64,000 nt of DNA from NCBI RefSeq assembly GCF_000002235.5, contig NW_022145605.1, positions 1,901,178-1,965,177 on the forward strand, read 5' to 3'. Source of the DNA: Strongylocentrotus purpuratus. Its lineage: Eukaryota; Echinodermata; Echinoidea; Camarodonta; Strongylocentrotidae. Position numbers and translations under genes: made by a program. The notes beneath the pieces were generated by a model. The model was not told the origin of the DNA. It saw only the letters and a list, made by a program, of their open reading frames with translations, and ran no database searches. Of this stretch, positions 8,538-20,175 are shown piece by piece. Each line of letters begins with the position of its first letter. Position 1 is the first letter of the stretch.

Positions 8538-11208
8538 GTAAGTATTCAATTTGTTTGATATGACAAAGGTTACCCCTTTTAACAGAAAAATAGAGCCGCC
8601 AGGTCTGTAGTGAGGCAGGTCCCATGCGTTTACATTTGTGTTAGTAGTCCAGTCACTCCAGTGATCGGACAGGATCAGGAATTAATTGGAAATCGAATAA
8701 TTGAATTGGAATATCTGTAATCATCCACTCACATGGCCAAGGTAGCCTTACGGGCTCGGTGATTTATGAAATAAGATATTGATATCACCAAACCTTACTT
8801 GGTATGCAATTGCCTGTGCCTGTGGCTGTGTGGAGCTGGAGAGCCATGATGTAAAAAACAAAAAACAAATAAAAAATGTGAAAATAGGGTCATTAATTTT
8901 TCATTGGATTTGAAATTGAACAGTAGGGGCGCTGGTCCGAGAATAAGGATCGTCTTTGTAAACCCGGACAGATGCGTCCGCAAAAATAAGGATTCTCTGC
9001 AGTTTCGCAGACATGTCAAATTTCTGATCTGTGCAAAGGCAATTAGAAAAACGGATTCCGCAATGAGTTTCTTGATGCATTTCACTTTGACTTTGTACAG
9101 AGAATTTCACATTATGAGCGATAAATCCTTGGAAAGATGGACAACCTATAATAGTAGTTAGTGAACTGGGGTTATTATTTCATTATGCAGAATCCCTTTA
9201 TCGCCTAGCCAGCGCGCAGTTCAGGAACCCGAAACCCGCTGAGCGATGATGAAAAAAAAACATTTGCAGACGATCCTTATTTTTTAAGATGCAATTAGTC
9301 CGCGTTTATGAGGACAAAATGCGTACGATCTTCAGCACTCCTACTGTTGAAGGAGGAGTCTTTCTAAATGTTAAAAGGTCACACTCGCACACCTCAACTT
9401 GCTCAATTTTAATGAAAGTCACCAAATTTCACACAAAATCTACATTTTAATTTAAAGAGAGATGGAGAGATTTATAAATAACCTCTTTGAAAACTTCCAA
9501 ATTCAGAAGCTAAAGCGGATTGATGTTGAACTTTTGGTTTTGTGCCTGGAATGAAATGAAAATTTAGCAGTTCCATTGATTTATCTACTCAAACTTATGA
9601 CCACAGGAACTTGTTTATTTTACTGTTCATCATAGTCCAAGCCATGTTTTGTTTTGTTTGATGTAGATCAGTACCAGTAGTATCCAGCGTGATGCAAGTT
9701 TTAAGACCAATGAGGAGATGTCGTGGGTGAGGAGGATACTTCAAGGAAGTGGACCAAGTGCGGATGTGGATGAAACCTCGCTGGAAGATGAAGTGGTAGC
9801 AGTAGAACCAAGATATATGGAGATACTACAAGAGAAACAAACTAACTTCATCTCCAAGTGAGTGCCCTTGGTGTACATTCTCTATGAAGTAGGAATTCAT
9901 GAGCTTTTAGATGGTGTACATACAGTACATCTATTTATCTAGATGAGTTAGCGTGGATGTGTCTGGAAAGGACATTTTGCTGACCAAATCATACAGATAC
10001 AGAGTCTTTAAATGACTAGTAAAGCATCTAGACCTTACTTTCTCTCTCATTCTCTCTCTCTCTCTCTCTCTCTTTGCCTCCTGCTCTCACTAACTTTATT
10101 TCATTTGAGCTTTTGTACTCTCACCCTCTTTAAAGCCCATTTTCAATTTAAGGAAAATGTCTTTATCACCAAAGTCGTTTCATCATTGCAAAAAAATCTT
10201 GCTTCCAGTACAAACAGATTTTTTTTAAAGTCAGATAAAAATTGAACTATGAATAAGAAACTTACGACTCTTTTAAGGGCCATTCATTGTGCTGTAACTA
10301 ATTTTCCTTTTATTTCAAGTTTTTTGTAGCTAATCTTAATGCTTTTGTGTCTTTGAAAATGCTCTTCTCTGCTTTATTCTCTATCCTTCCAGACCGGAAA
10401 CTAGGAGAAGAAACTACTCTCCTCCTCATGATGTAGAAGATAGCCTTGAAGAACTGACACTTCAGCTAACTACCGAGACAGATCCAGTCAACTGGAAAGA
10501 GGTCTCATTCGATGATAATCTTTTCAAATTTCAGGTGGGAAGATTGTCAATATCTTTCATTTTTTTACCAAACCAAGCAATTTTAATTTTGTGGCATAGA
10601 AGTATGTAGATATTAATTCAAAATGATTTCGTAATTGTCTGTTATGATTATTCATTCAACAATGATACAGAAAACATCAGCTACAAGGCTACAAGGCTGT
10701 CATCTAGCAAGTCTGGATGAGTATTTTTTAATTATCATATTTTAGTCTACCTAGTTCATTTATTAAGGCTTCTTGATAAGTCTACATTTCGTTTATGAGC
10801 TTGTTACTTATTGTTAGCTCTTCAATATTTAAAAAAAAATACTACCCATGAGCCCATGAGCATGTCTTATGTTGTAGTCTTACACATTGCTTTAATATCA
10901 TGTTTGTTTTGTATGTTTCATAAACGCTACAGCTACTGTCCAAATGCTCCCAGACGTTCCAACACTCCGTCCCTAGCTATCAACTGAGGAAGATGAAGAC
11001 TGTTGAGGATGTGCTAACCTTCTACCAGACACCGGTGAAGGATACTTCTGTGTACGATGAACTGAGTACCAAGGAGCTCCCACCAAATCTACGTATACAG
11101 TGGGACTACAATGACTCCAAGCTGGAGGTTTATGAAGAATACTTAGAACATATAAAGTTGAAGAAATCAAGAAAGCCTTCTGATTGGCCGTTCAGGCCGT
11201 CCCATTGA
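8412..11208 (+). CDS. MRPL50: Mitochondrial large-subunit ribosomal protein mL50 (MRPL50), complete
   Basis: Four exons, 8412-8537, 9667-9857, 10393-10534 and 10933-11208, have matching phases (0, 2, 0) and encode 244 residues. The protein is part of the mitochondrial ribosome large subunit. Conserved family blocks are RRRNYSPPHDVEDSLEEL, NWKEVSFDDNLFKFQLL and LRKMKTVEDVLTFYQTPV, then YDELSTKELPPNLRIQWDY, matching human MRPL50 block by block. The N-terminus (MAFSIRKNVISS) is basic and lacks acidic residues, as expected of a mitochondrial targeting sequence. Human MRPL50 ends shortly after the ITWSY block; here a ~31-residue Lys-rich tail follows. The start is chosen because it gives a presequence, sits in AAAATGG and is the only in-frame ATG of exon 1 upstream of conserved sequence. 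A poly(A) signal AATAAA is at 11548-11553. Confidence 0.95.
9667..9857 (+). CDS. MRPL50: MRPL50 exon 2
   Basis: Acceptor TTGATGTAG and donor CCAA|GTGAGT; 191 bp, phase 0 to 2. It encodes ISTSSIQRDASFKTNEEM through EKQTNFISK, the divergent N-terminal linker of the family. Confidence 0.88.
10041..10073. repeat. CT microsatellite
   Basis: CT repeat in MRPL50 intron 2. The rest of MRPL50 introns 1-3 shows no recognisable element. Confidence 0.8.
10393..10534 (+). CDS. MRPL50: MRPL50 exon 3
   Basis: Acceptor ATCCTTCCAG and donor TTTCAG|GTGGGA; 142 bp, phase 2 to 0. It encodes the first conserved block (RRRNYSPPHDV, NWKEVSFDDNLFKFQ), equivalent to human SRAYTPPEDL and NWQDISLEDSRLKFN. Confidence 0.93.
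10933..11208 (+). CDS. MRPL50: MRPL50 exon 4 with stop
   Basis: Acceptor GCTACAG; 276 bp including TGA. It encodes LLSKCSQTFQHSVPSYQL, VEDVLTFYQTPV, ELPPNLRIQWDY and then an extra charged tail (LEHIKLKKSRKPSDWPFR). The 3' UTR runs to about 11570. Confidence 0.94.
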   Translation, partial: LLSKCSQTFQHSVPSYQLRKMKTVEDVLTFYQTPVKDTSVYDELSTKELPPNLRIQWDYNDSKLEVYEEYLEHIKLKKSRKPSDWPFRPSH

Positions 11209-11569
11209 AGGCTTTATGATAAGAACATTTTGGACTTGATGTGTGGCCAAGCAGAAGTGTGTGGACTTGCACCTACAGTTAGCTGACAACAGACTCCTGC
11301 CTTTAGAGTTGTAGTTTGATGTTCAGAACTTCTGTGACTTTATTCATGCCAGAGCTATAGTATGGGGGAAACAGATGCTTGACTTGAGCCTCTACATTCA
11401 AGCATGCACAGTGCATTGATGAAGTTTATATAGAGCATTGTTGCTGGATGAAAGTAGCCTATCATACTCTGAGATGTGATGATAAACTACATGTATCATG
11501 AGCAAATGAAATGTAACTTCTCCTTTGGTTATTTAAATCATTAGGAAAATAAATGATGAAGATATATCA

Positions 11570-13990
11570 GTATCATTAAAAATAAATTACAAAATACAAA
11601 ATGAACTTACATGCAAACAGGACCAGGATTGGAAGTATACATCCAAATGTTTTGTGAGCCAAAGTTGTTTTAATCATAGTGCACATCATGCAATGATTTT
11701 TTTATTTTTTTTAATGCTCGAGGACAAAGACTCATTCTAAAATAATTTCAAATTGACATGAATTTAATTCTCTATGAGCACTGGAAAGTCTGAACAACGT
11801 GTGAAATACCTTATTAAGAGCTCTCATATATCTATGACGCGAAAGAAGGTTTCATAACCTATTGTATTGAAACGATGTGAAAGGCCTTGGCTATTCATAC
11901 ATCAAATATTAAAATTATGTGCACATACAACATTAAGTTGTTTTAGCTTTGTATAAGCAGTGTTTAATAGCTGGTTATAAGGATTGGTTAAAGGCTTAGG
12001 GCTTTGTGTGATGTAGATTTTAAAAAGGGACACAGAGAGAAAGAGAGAGAGAGATAGGGAGAGAGAGAGAGAGGGGGGAGGAGGTAGAAGGTGGAAGAAA
12101 GAGAGGAGAGAGAGAGAAAGGGAGAGGGGGAAGGAGAGAGAGAGAGAGAAGGGGGGGGGAGGAGGTAGAAGAGGAAGATAAAAAGAGACGGATAGGAAAA
12201 GTATGTTGACCTACCTTTTGTTGGAGTGATGAGTAAACTTTTTTTTCTGATAACATTTGTTCAGGATTTTATTTAGTAGAAAAAATATAGTGTTACAACT
12301 CAGATTTCAGTTGGAGTGAGCTTTTGGGTCGCTTAAGGTAGGGAACGGACTCCTGAGCAATCGCTGTCGAAGCATCTGTCGTTGCATGATATGATGTGAA
12401 CAATATTAATGAATGTTAGGCTATGGCCTGAAACCTGGCATCCCTGCATGCTATGTGAGCTTTGTATACAAGAGTTCCATGCCTTTCAACTATTGAATAG
12501 TTCTGCAGTAGGTGAAAGGAAAAGGCCCAGGTCTAACTTGGGTTTCTTAGTACACAAATATAAAATGAACCATCCTGGTTGGGTTGCTTATCTGGGACAA
12601 ATTGGTTCATATTAGAAATGGAAATTAAATAACATTATTTCGCACAACATACATTTCCAATGCATGGAGAAGAAAAATACTTCTCTTACAGAAAAATTGA
12701 TGTTCGTTGCATTTCATATGCAAACCAAATAGATATTGAAGTGGTCACTGAATGGCTAGATTACCCAGATGCCAATTTCAGATTCATTTAAACTACTTAA
12801 TGACCTTTGACATTTGCACAGGAAAATCACTATTTTTTGTTGTGCTTTCATTCAGTCTTTCCTTCATCGGTCTTTAGTTCATTTAATGATTTTTAGAAAA
12901 TGGTTGACATACTATCTAATCTAATATACCAAGAGAAATATGTTCAGCAAAGTATCAGACATAAATAGGACATTCTTGTGTGTAATAAAAGATTTCAACT
13001 TTTTTTTCACATGAATTGAAACATAATAATATTTATTATAGTTCTGAAGAACATGATTTCTTCTTAGTCTACCAACCTATACTATTGGCCAGAGCACGAG
13101 TTATTTACTTCCCACATGCTCATATCTGAATTTCTAAATATCAGAGAAGAAATAATTTTAACTGATTATCTTATTTTGTCTGTTACTGAAAGCAAACCAC
13201 CATTTATAATGCTCTTGATAGCACGAGATCCTGATAAGCTTAAGGCCCATGTGCTATAAACGGCGGTACGTTAAAGCTCCCATAACCAGTTTATTATATT
13301 CGTTTGATGTTAGATCAGAAAGTTAGATACTTCTTGTACTTTACAGTTGCACTTCTTTCAAAGTAATTTAAATTGGGCCATATCATATATCAACCCCTTG
13401 TTTCAATAACTAATGATATCTTATCAAAGAAGATACAGTGAATGGCTATTGAGAAACTGGATTGTTTCCAGATCAGTGCAGGGCTCTTAATTATCTATTT
13501 AGTAATATCCCCCATATTGGGTGGTTTCTTAGCAGTCAGGTAAAATAATCATCAAACATCAATGGCACCCAGGCAAGTGTAATTTTAAACCCTGCTAATG
13601 GAAGACTGGTAGTGATAAGAAACAAAGTAATCCACATTAAGGAAGCAAGAAGTATATGGCCTTGACAAACACTGATCAATTATTCACTACTTGGATATTT
13701 ATGACATTACATTACTCATGTTGAAGGTACTATAAGATATGTTTTATCTTTTTAACATGTCTATTTTAACCAGGTTCAGACAAAAACAGAAGTATCCCTA
13801 GTATGCCCCCTTGCATAGAAAATTAAAATTGTATGCAACTCAAGAAATTAATCACAGGTCCCAAATATGTAATCCTGATTGGTTGAAAATCAAGTTACAT
13901 TTAATCACACCTTTTTTTATTATGGTGTGACATTTCAAGGATATCCCATCACGCAATCCTCAAATCATTTAAGAAGACCTGGACAGTATG
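11570..13990. other. Spacer between MRPL50 and EIF2B1 (convergent 3' ends)
   Basis: The two genes converge here. A GA-rich satellite occupies 12031-12192. A minus-strand AATAAA at 13921-13916 is a plausible EIF2B1 poly(A) signal about 520 bp past its stop. No ORF with recognisable content and no RNA gene was seen. Confidence 0.6.
12031..12192. repeat. GA-rich satellite with G-runs
   Basis: Imperfect GA repeats interspersed with GGGGGAGGAGGTAGAAG-like units that occur twice (about 12073 and 12153), so part is a short tandem duplication of about 80 bp. Confidence 0.75.
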
Positions 13991-14009
13991 TTTAAAGTTT
14001 TAGACAGAA

Positions 14010-14430
14010 TATTCTACCTAATAAATAGTTCAATGAGTTATAAGCCTGATAGTGTGATGACCGACGTGATGACGTCCAGATCACAGGAATGTTCCATCTG
14101 TCTATAGCTTTCACAGAAGATAGCTTGACAAGTTCATTGCTGATTCCTGCTTGTGTGATATATCCAGATCCACAACTCGATGTTACATTCATCAAGGAAT
14201 CAAACTAAGACAGGCTGTCCAACAAGGCAGAGAGATAATCCTGCCTCATAAAGAGTTTGATGAATTCATTGCTGAGAACTCGGTCAATACTGAGCAACAT
14301 TCCCATTTCACAGGAACATTCACAGGTTAAGGCAGGACATAAGAATGACTTCCTCATAAATAGAGTTTGATGAGTTCCTAGCAGATGCCTGCTGATGCCT
14401 GCTGATGGTGATAACCACAAAAAAGGAAGA
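14010..14430. repeat. Degenerate tandem copies of the EIF2B1 terminal coding segment
   Basis: Downstream of the EIF2B1 stop, pieces of its own C-terminal exon recur. The core TCATAAATAGAGTTTGATGA (at 14441 in the gene) is identical at 14354 and near-identical at 14246 (TCATAAAGAGTTTGATGA). Weaker echoes occur at about 14120 (GACAAGTTCATTGCTGAT) and 14020 (AATAAATAGTTCAATGAG). Secondary matches (CACAGGAA...TTC at 14310 and 14083) show the units extend about 90-120 bp. The minus-strand translations keep traces such as GISNELVKL and LSNEFIKL beside the genuine GISDELIKL. Confidence 0.75.
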
Positions 14431-14440
14431 GTACCCATCC

Positions 14441-14596
14441 TCATAAATAGAGTTTGATGAGTTCATCACTGATCCCAGACGGTGTAAGAACTCCTAGGTC
14501 AGTGAAGAGCAGGGTGATGAATGCTGGAGGAGTGTAGTCAATGAGTGGATGCTCATGGTTTAGATCTGCATTGTTCTTCATCTTAGAGGCTGGGTA
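14441..14596 (-). CDS. EIF2B1: EIF2B1 coding exon 9 (terminal)
   Basis: Acceptor ATCCTGCAG; 52 codons including TGA at 14443-14441. It encodes [36 protein letters not shown] and the family-typical SDELIKLYL end. Confidence 0.96.
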   Translation of the reverse strand, partial: YPASKMKNNADLNHEHPLIDYTPPAFITLLFTDLGVLTPSGISDELIKLYL

Positions 14597-14621
14597 CTGC
14601 AGGATATGCAAGAAAGTGAGG

Positions 14622-14663
<42 letters not shown>

Positions 14664-17600
14664 ATGAGGATATAGTGGAAAGAGTGTACAGATAAGGGGA
14701 AGAGAAAAGCAGGAGGAAATATAACTAAAACGATGATTGGTTTGTATCTTAATTGCTGACAATGAAATATTTAGGTATATGGGAATGAGTTATACATTTA
14801 CTTGGGGTATGGGGGCATTTCCAGAAGACACTGTTAGTAAGATATTCTATTACTATGTTTCCACTTTATAGAAATAAAAAGAATGACAAGCTGACACACT
14901 ATACCCAGGTGTTAAATAGGGACCTGTAGGAAGGAATTCTTTGAATGCTGTGAGCACCGAAATCAGTAGCCTAGCAGAGCCGGGGTAATATTGGAGCGCT
15001 TTGAGCACCTTGCAGGGTGGATATGTGCGCTATATAAGTATCCAATAATATTATTATTATTTAGATTTATTAGGTTAACTAGAACTCAGCCTCATATTTA
15101 ACTGTATCTTACCTTATACTCATCAGGGACATCTTGTTGGTTGAGCGGGTAGATCATTCTAACAAACTTGAAACTTTCTGCTACAACATAGACTGGTTTA
15201 TTAACCACCTTGGCACAGGTTGCTATCTGGTAGGTTCCAATCTGAAATAAAACAAAACACAGATGCAGTAAGAAGCTTGCATTCATGGGCTGTCTTGCTA
15301 CTCAGTCAGACTTCTAAGAATATTGCATTGCATATACAGTCAAACTTGCTTTAGTAACCACCTGTCTACAACAAGCACATTTTTTTGTTTCCCTTGAAAA
15401 TGGTTTCTCATTGAAACATGTATTAAAGGGACCTGTCTACAAAGACCACTTTTTGTGTTTTCCATGGGCGGTCGCTGTAGACAGGTTTGACTGTATATGA
15501 AATTGCATACAGTATGACACCTGAATTTAGAGAAATCATTATAAATGAAATGCCATGTCAAAGGGCATAAAATAGGCATTGGGATGGAATTCAAACCCAA
15601 CTATCTTGTGATTTGTCTAAAATGCTTCTTGGTGATTACAAATCTTGAAAGACTTACCTTATTGATGATACCTCCACTCTCCACGATTCCTTCTGCTCCC
15701 ATTATCACCAAGTCAATCTGCTCCATTAGGTAACTAGAACAGTCAAGGTATATATGCAGGAGTAAATAAGTCATGAATGTATATATATATATATATATAT
15801 CTCACATTATATGGAAGGAAAGCAATCATATATGTTTTTGTTCATTAACAAGATATCCCTCAACTTTAAATTAGAGCCAAGGACTAGACAATAATACATG
15901 ACTACAATCCAACCCACAGGACCTATAGAAACAAGATAATATGAATTGCCTGCATTCATTTAATCCCCAAATTGTGAATTAAGTGCGCAATGTACACAAC
16001 TTTCCAAAATGGGTGGTGCTATACTACTATGTAAAAGAAAGGCATTAGTGAATATAAACAAATCGAAAAGAAATCCATAAGGCGGTTTCCTACAATGTTT
16101 CTTATGCTTACCAAGCAGCTGAATCCAAGATAACTACAGTTGGAATCCCAATGTCTTCTAACTCCTTGGCCATCTTTAGTCTATGAATTGAGAAGAAACA
16201 AAATCAAATATAACATAAAGAGATGATACATCAAAATAAAAGCTGCCTAGAAATAGATGATCTCTTATCAAATGTACATCTTTACATTACATTGTGAAGC
16301 AAAATACAGGTTGTGATTACAGTAATTTATTATACTAAGCCATCAATGAGTGTCCTAAGTTTTAGGTATGCAATTTATTAATGAGGACAAAATAGAAAGC
16401 TTTAGACACATTCATACATTTTGCAACGAAAGAGAGAAGTAGAGGAGAAAACTAGAGTCCGTAACACAGCAGACAACCACATTCTGGTACAACAAAATCA
16501 TCTACATTTCAAGAGGAAAAAGCAGATAAGTATCATATCCCTCTATACAAAAACGGCATCTACTTACCCTGATTTGTCTGGGCAAGATTCTGTGACAAAG
16601 ACATTGAATCGTTTCTTAGCCTTGAATGCTTCGATTAACACCTTCACTACCACCCTAGAGTAGGAGTGAGTCAGAACATTCTGAAAAAGAAAGAAAAGTG
16701 AAATATGGAACTATATAAAAATATGCAAATCATAGTTTTCTGTAATCTACCAGTAACAGCAAGTGGAATATCACCAGAAAATTTCTTAAATTGAAAGTTG
16801 ATTTAACAAATAGCAATAAGTTCACTTTATGATGATATAATTTGGCTTGGTGAGATCAAAGGTCGTCACGAGCCTAATCCTAGTCTGTATTCCCAGGTTC
16901 ATTTACTTCTACAAATTATAAAGAACAGCATAAAATAACAAAACTACACACCGAACTTGTAGTTGGTAGAAGGCAGGTTGAGTCTCAAAATTGTCTTGTA
17001 TCCAGAATTTCAAATGAACATATTTACAACTCATCACAAAGGCTTATCTCTATTATAAGTGTTAAAACACTGTATAATAATTCCTCCTTATAACTGGCTA
17101 TCCTATTTAAGGTTTAATATTTCAAGTCTATCTTCACAATGCAAACTCTGCAATTTGCTAGATAATATAGATGAACATATAATATAAAGGAGTTCCATTC
17201 TATAGTTTTCTTCTATTTGGAAGAACCAATGAATTAAATTGAAATCTGATGGACAAAAAGGTTCATCTTGTCTTTAGTTTCAGCACTTTTCCTATGAAAA
17301 ACCAGAAAATAGAGGGCGTACTTGGAAAGCAGTTTTGTTAAACTGAATGTACCTACCCTCTATTTTAAATGAAACTTGAATAAAAAAAATAATAAATAAA
17401 ATATATGATCATCAAGTTTCAAGCATGCCTATCACACAACACAATAAACTGAGGATAATGTATAAAATATGACCTTGCATTGAACTTACAGCTCCATGTG
17501 TGATGAATGGATGACCAAGCTTGGCAATCTTATCTCTTGATCCAGCTACCGTGTCTAGGTATATATTCCCTCTGTTCACTAGGATCTTCTTGCATTCATC

Positions 17601-17890
17601 AAAATTCTGAGATATAAAGATGAAGAAAGAGAAAGAGAAGTAGGTCGAGGGAATTAATGGGAGAGAAGAGGGGGATGGTAAAAGAGAATGTGCATGAGAT
17701 TTATCGGATAGAGTGTCGGATAGAGTGTGAGATAGCGGTATTTTTTACTGCTAGTTTGTTTACCATTCTGTCTCTCCCTCTCTGTCTTTCTACTATCTCT
17801 CTTTCCCTCTCTCAAATTCATTTTTGCAGAAGGAGCAGATACCTTAACATAATCTGAAGATGTGTTTTTTTCAATCTCTATGTCCCCCCT

Positions 17891-17947
<57 letters not shown>

Positions 17948-20175
17948 ATTCATCTATGAGAGTGGAGCACAAACGCTGCTTTTACATCATATGGAGATAG
18001 CACAGATCAGGATGGTGAAAACTCCTGTCATCTTTGTTTTTCAGTTTTTCTTCTTCTCCTTCTATCTTCGTCTCTCTCATTCTCTCTCTCTTCCTTTGTA
18101 CAACAGTCATTACTGGAAAAGACAAATACCTTGTGATCTAAAGCTGCAAGAGTGATGAACCTTAGAAAGAGCTCACATCCTGATGAGATGGCTGTCACTG
18201 AACTGTCTGTTTCCATCAGCCATCTGATACATTCCTTCAAGCCATCCCTTAGACCAGCTAACGTCTCAGCTATTTATCAACATAAGCAAAACATACATTA
18301 TGAACTTCAGATTTTTAAAATAAATACCCTGCAATATGGATTAATTAAAATATATTCCTTCACTTGCTCACAGAACACTTTGATTTTAATTGGCTACAAT
18401 ACAATTTTTTAAACCATTGGAAAAGAAAAGAAAAATATTTTGAATGCTATATTTTCTGTACCCAAAGAAATTCTGATCAAAGAAACATTTTGAATAGCAT
18501 GTCTCTTATCAGGTCTAGTTATATGAGGTCAAGATATGTTTATCCTTAAATGTTTGAATATAAAAACACCTTTTCTTGGTCTCTCATTCTGTGCAACATC
18601 ATGTTGAAGATACATGGATCTATCTGTAAAGGGATTCTTTGGATATGCTAAGTCTTAGTAATAGCATTGTTACATGTTACATGAAAGATTGTCAACACTG
18701 TGTATACAGCATTACAAATTCAATGCAGGCATAGGATCAGTGCAGACAACAATATCTCCCTGTAATAAATCGGTTGTGTCAGTTACCTTGACTAAGTTTG
18801 AGGTATTCTATGAGTGTGTTGATAGCTGCCACAGCTGCAGAGATGTCCTGGTTTGTGGACATGTACTCTGTAAAATAGCGAATGGCATCTGAAAGGAAAA
18901 TAACAAAATAACAGGTATGAAAGGCAAGTGAAACAGACACAAGAACGAAAATAAAATAATATGGCATGAGAGAGGTAATGATATGAACTCCTAGAAGTAG
19001 GAAATTTATGATCTACAAATATTAAAATCAAGGATTGTTGGTATTTCATGGGAGTGTTTGTTTGTGGGTGTGTGTGTTTCTGTGTCTATAGATCTGTGGA
19101 AAAATATGCATACAATTAGTATAGACCCTACAGGCTTATTGCTAGGATGATATTATATTGCCTTTAAATTCAGAATTCAGTATTACTACTCTACCCTATT
19201 TAAGGAAACCGACAACTAGAATCGTAGAAAGAAAACTATTGCATGAATGTTCCTGATCATGCATCTCGACAGCTGAATTGCAATGGCTGTCTATTTTGGA
19301 AAGCATAGGCATTAGGCATAGCCAATTTGATATCAAATTATGAGCGATTTACATTAGCGTCAGTCCCTCGGTGTGATTCAAACTACAAATTGAACTGTAG
19401 AGTCTATAAGTAACCAGACATTGTCTAGACAATTTGAAGAAAAAAATCACATACAATTTTTTTATAAATTTTGACCATACACACGTCTAGGTATATGACT
19501 TGCGACTTTGTTGGGCAATATCATAAAGGATGAATGATTGAATATATCTATATTACTGTCTGTGCTAGACTATTTGATGCATATTTTTTTCAAAAAAATC
19601 CAAAAGCAAAAGTGACAGCCTTATTTTCGCTAAGCGCCCGGACACACAAACCTCGGCCATACTTCCTTTCTCCTTCATTTTCTTCCTCCGTGCAGGACGG
19701 AGTCCGACTCGGAGCTGCGCCGGAGGCTCTGTCCTCTGTTCCCCCTCTCTCCCCCTTTCTGTAGAAATATCATCATGACATTGACATGTCCTTCTTTCCT
19801 TTCTCAATCTCTTTCTTTTTTCCCTGTTTTTTTTACTCCTCCTGCGCCTTTTCTTCCTATTCGGCTCCCCGAATTTATATCAGACCTATCTAGTTTTCAA
19901 TCGCATATAAATGAGTTGCAAATTGACTACTTTTTTTCTTCGATGTTTACCGCTGGCCGCACACCGGGGACCGTAACACAGTAACAGTAACAAGTAACAT
20001 TTGGAGAGAACCGAAGATAAAAACCTAACATCAAATCCAACGTCTGGGACAGAAGGATAAATATTTCGTAACAGATATCTGCCGCGTTTATCTGTATTCA
20101 AGACAATATGCACACAAATAATCTTACTTTAAGAAGAACACATCATAATAGTGCTAGTTTACCTTCTTTGTTCAT
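14441..20175 (-). CDS. EIF2B1: Translation initiation factor eIF2B subunit alpha, complete
   Basis: Nine coding exons, all with canonical splice sites and matching phases: 20175-20163, 18888-18787, 18257-18130, 17606-17490, 16680-16568, 16180-16112, 15733-15658, 15241-15113 and 14596-14441. Together they give 300 residues (human 305). eIF2B is the decameric guanine-nucleotide exchange factor for eIF2. The alpha subunit forms the dimer at its core and senses phosphorylated eIF2-alpha in the integrated stress response. Recognised blocks: [82 protein letters not shown] and [13 protein letters not shown], with [21 protein letters not shown] spanning the end (positions 280-300). The ATG (MNKED) matches the human MDDKE start. 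Expression is expected to be constitutive. The exon tail is partly duplicated downstream. Confidence 0.97.
14612..14663. repeat. GA microsatellite
   Basis: GA repeat at the acceptor side of EIF2B1 intron 8. On the coding strand it is CT-rich and close upstream of the exon 9 acceptor, so it may extend the polypyrimidine tract. Confidence 0.8.
14925..15062 (+). mobile_element. SINE 3' part with GCGCTATATAA and (TTA)n tail
   Basis: It contains GCCGGGGTAATATTGGAGCG, then GTGCGCTATATAAG and an ATTATTATTATT tail. The copy at 39402-39520 shares CGGGGTAATA, AGCGCT and GCGCTATATAA in the same order. It lies in EIF2B1 intron 8. Confidence 0.7.
15113..15241 (-). CDS. EIF2B1: EIF2B1 coding exon 8
   Basis: Acceptor ATTTCAG, donor AAG|GTAAGA, phase 0 to 0; 43 codons. 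It encodes [28 protein letters not shown] and [13 protein letters not shown]. Confidence 0.96.
15337..15493. mobile_element. TA-flanked MITE in EIF2B1 intron 7
   Basis: Ends are CAGTCAAACTTG and CAGGTTTGACTG, inverted, with TA on both sides (15335-15336, 15494-15495) as for Tc1/mariner-type insertions. Inner repeats ACCACCTGTCTAC and GACCTGTCTACAAAGACCAC are related. A diverged relative sits at the right window edge (about 63716-63899). Confidence 0.75.
15658..15733 (-). CDS. EIF2B1: EIF2B1 coding exon 7
   Basis: Acceptor TTCTAG, donor AAG|GTAAGT, phase 2 to 0; 76 bp. It encodes [15 protein letters not shown] and [10 protein letters not shown], the conserved core next to the active-site-like pocket of the eIF2B-alpha fold. 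Confidence 0.96.
15779..15800. repeat. TA microsatellite
   Basis: Eleven TA units in EIF2B1 intron 6. Confidence 0.85.
16112..16180 (-). CDS. EIF2B1: EIF2B1 coding exon 6
   Basis: Acceptor TTCATAG, donor CTTG|GTAAGC, phase 2 to 2; 69 bp. It encodes [20 protein letters not shown], matching human KKMAKALCNLNVPVTVVLDA. Confidence 0.96.
16568..16680 (-). CDS. EIF2B1: EIF2B1 coding exon 5
   Basis: Acceptor TTTTTCAG, donor CAGG|GTAAGT, phase 0 to 2; 113 bp. It encodes [15 protein letters not shown] and [16 protein letters not shown]. The human counterparts are ILTHAYSRVVLRVL and RFSVYVTESQPDLSG. Confidence 0.96.
17490..17606 (-). CDS. EIF2B1: EIF2B1 coding exon 4
   Basis: Acceptor ATCTCAG, donor GCT|GTAAGT, phase 0 to 0; 39 codons. 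It encodes [17 protein letters not shown] and [16 protein letters not shown]. Confidence 0.96.
17900..17944. repeat. CT microsatellite
   Basis: About 20 CT units in EIF2B1 intron 3, which also holds several shorter CT-rich patches (17765-17815, 18055-18095). Confidence 0.85.
18130..18257 (-). CDS. EIF2B1: EIF2B1 coding exon 3
   Basis: Acceptor GAGACGTTAG, donor AAG|GTATTT, phase 1 to 0; 128 bp. It encodes [20 protein letters not shown] and [19 protein letters not shown]. The acceptor AG closest to the conserved GLR was chosen; an AG nine bases upstream would break the match. Confidence 0.94.
18787..18888 (-). CDS. EIF2B1: EIF2B1 coding exon 2
   Basis: Acceptor TCCTTTCAG, donor CAAG|GTAACT, phase 1 to 1; 102 bp. 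It encodes [16 protein letters not shown] and [17 protein letters not shown]. Confidence 0.95.
20163..20175 (-). CDS. EIF2B1: EIF2B1 coding exon 1 (13 bp)
   Basis: ATG AAC AAA GAA G|GTAAAC: only four codons and one base, completed by the AT that opens exon 2 to give MNKED. The context CAGCAATGA is weak, but human EIF2B1 has the same short polar start (MDDKE) directly before the first helix. Intron 1 (18889-20162) holds a CpG-bearing segment at 19620-19990 without recognisable content. Confidence 0.85.
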
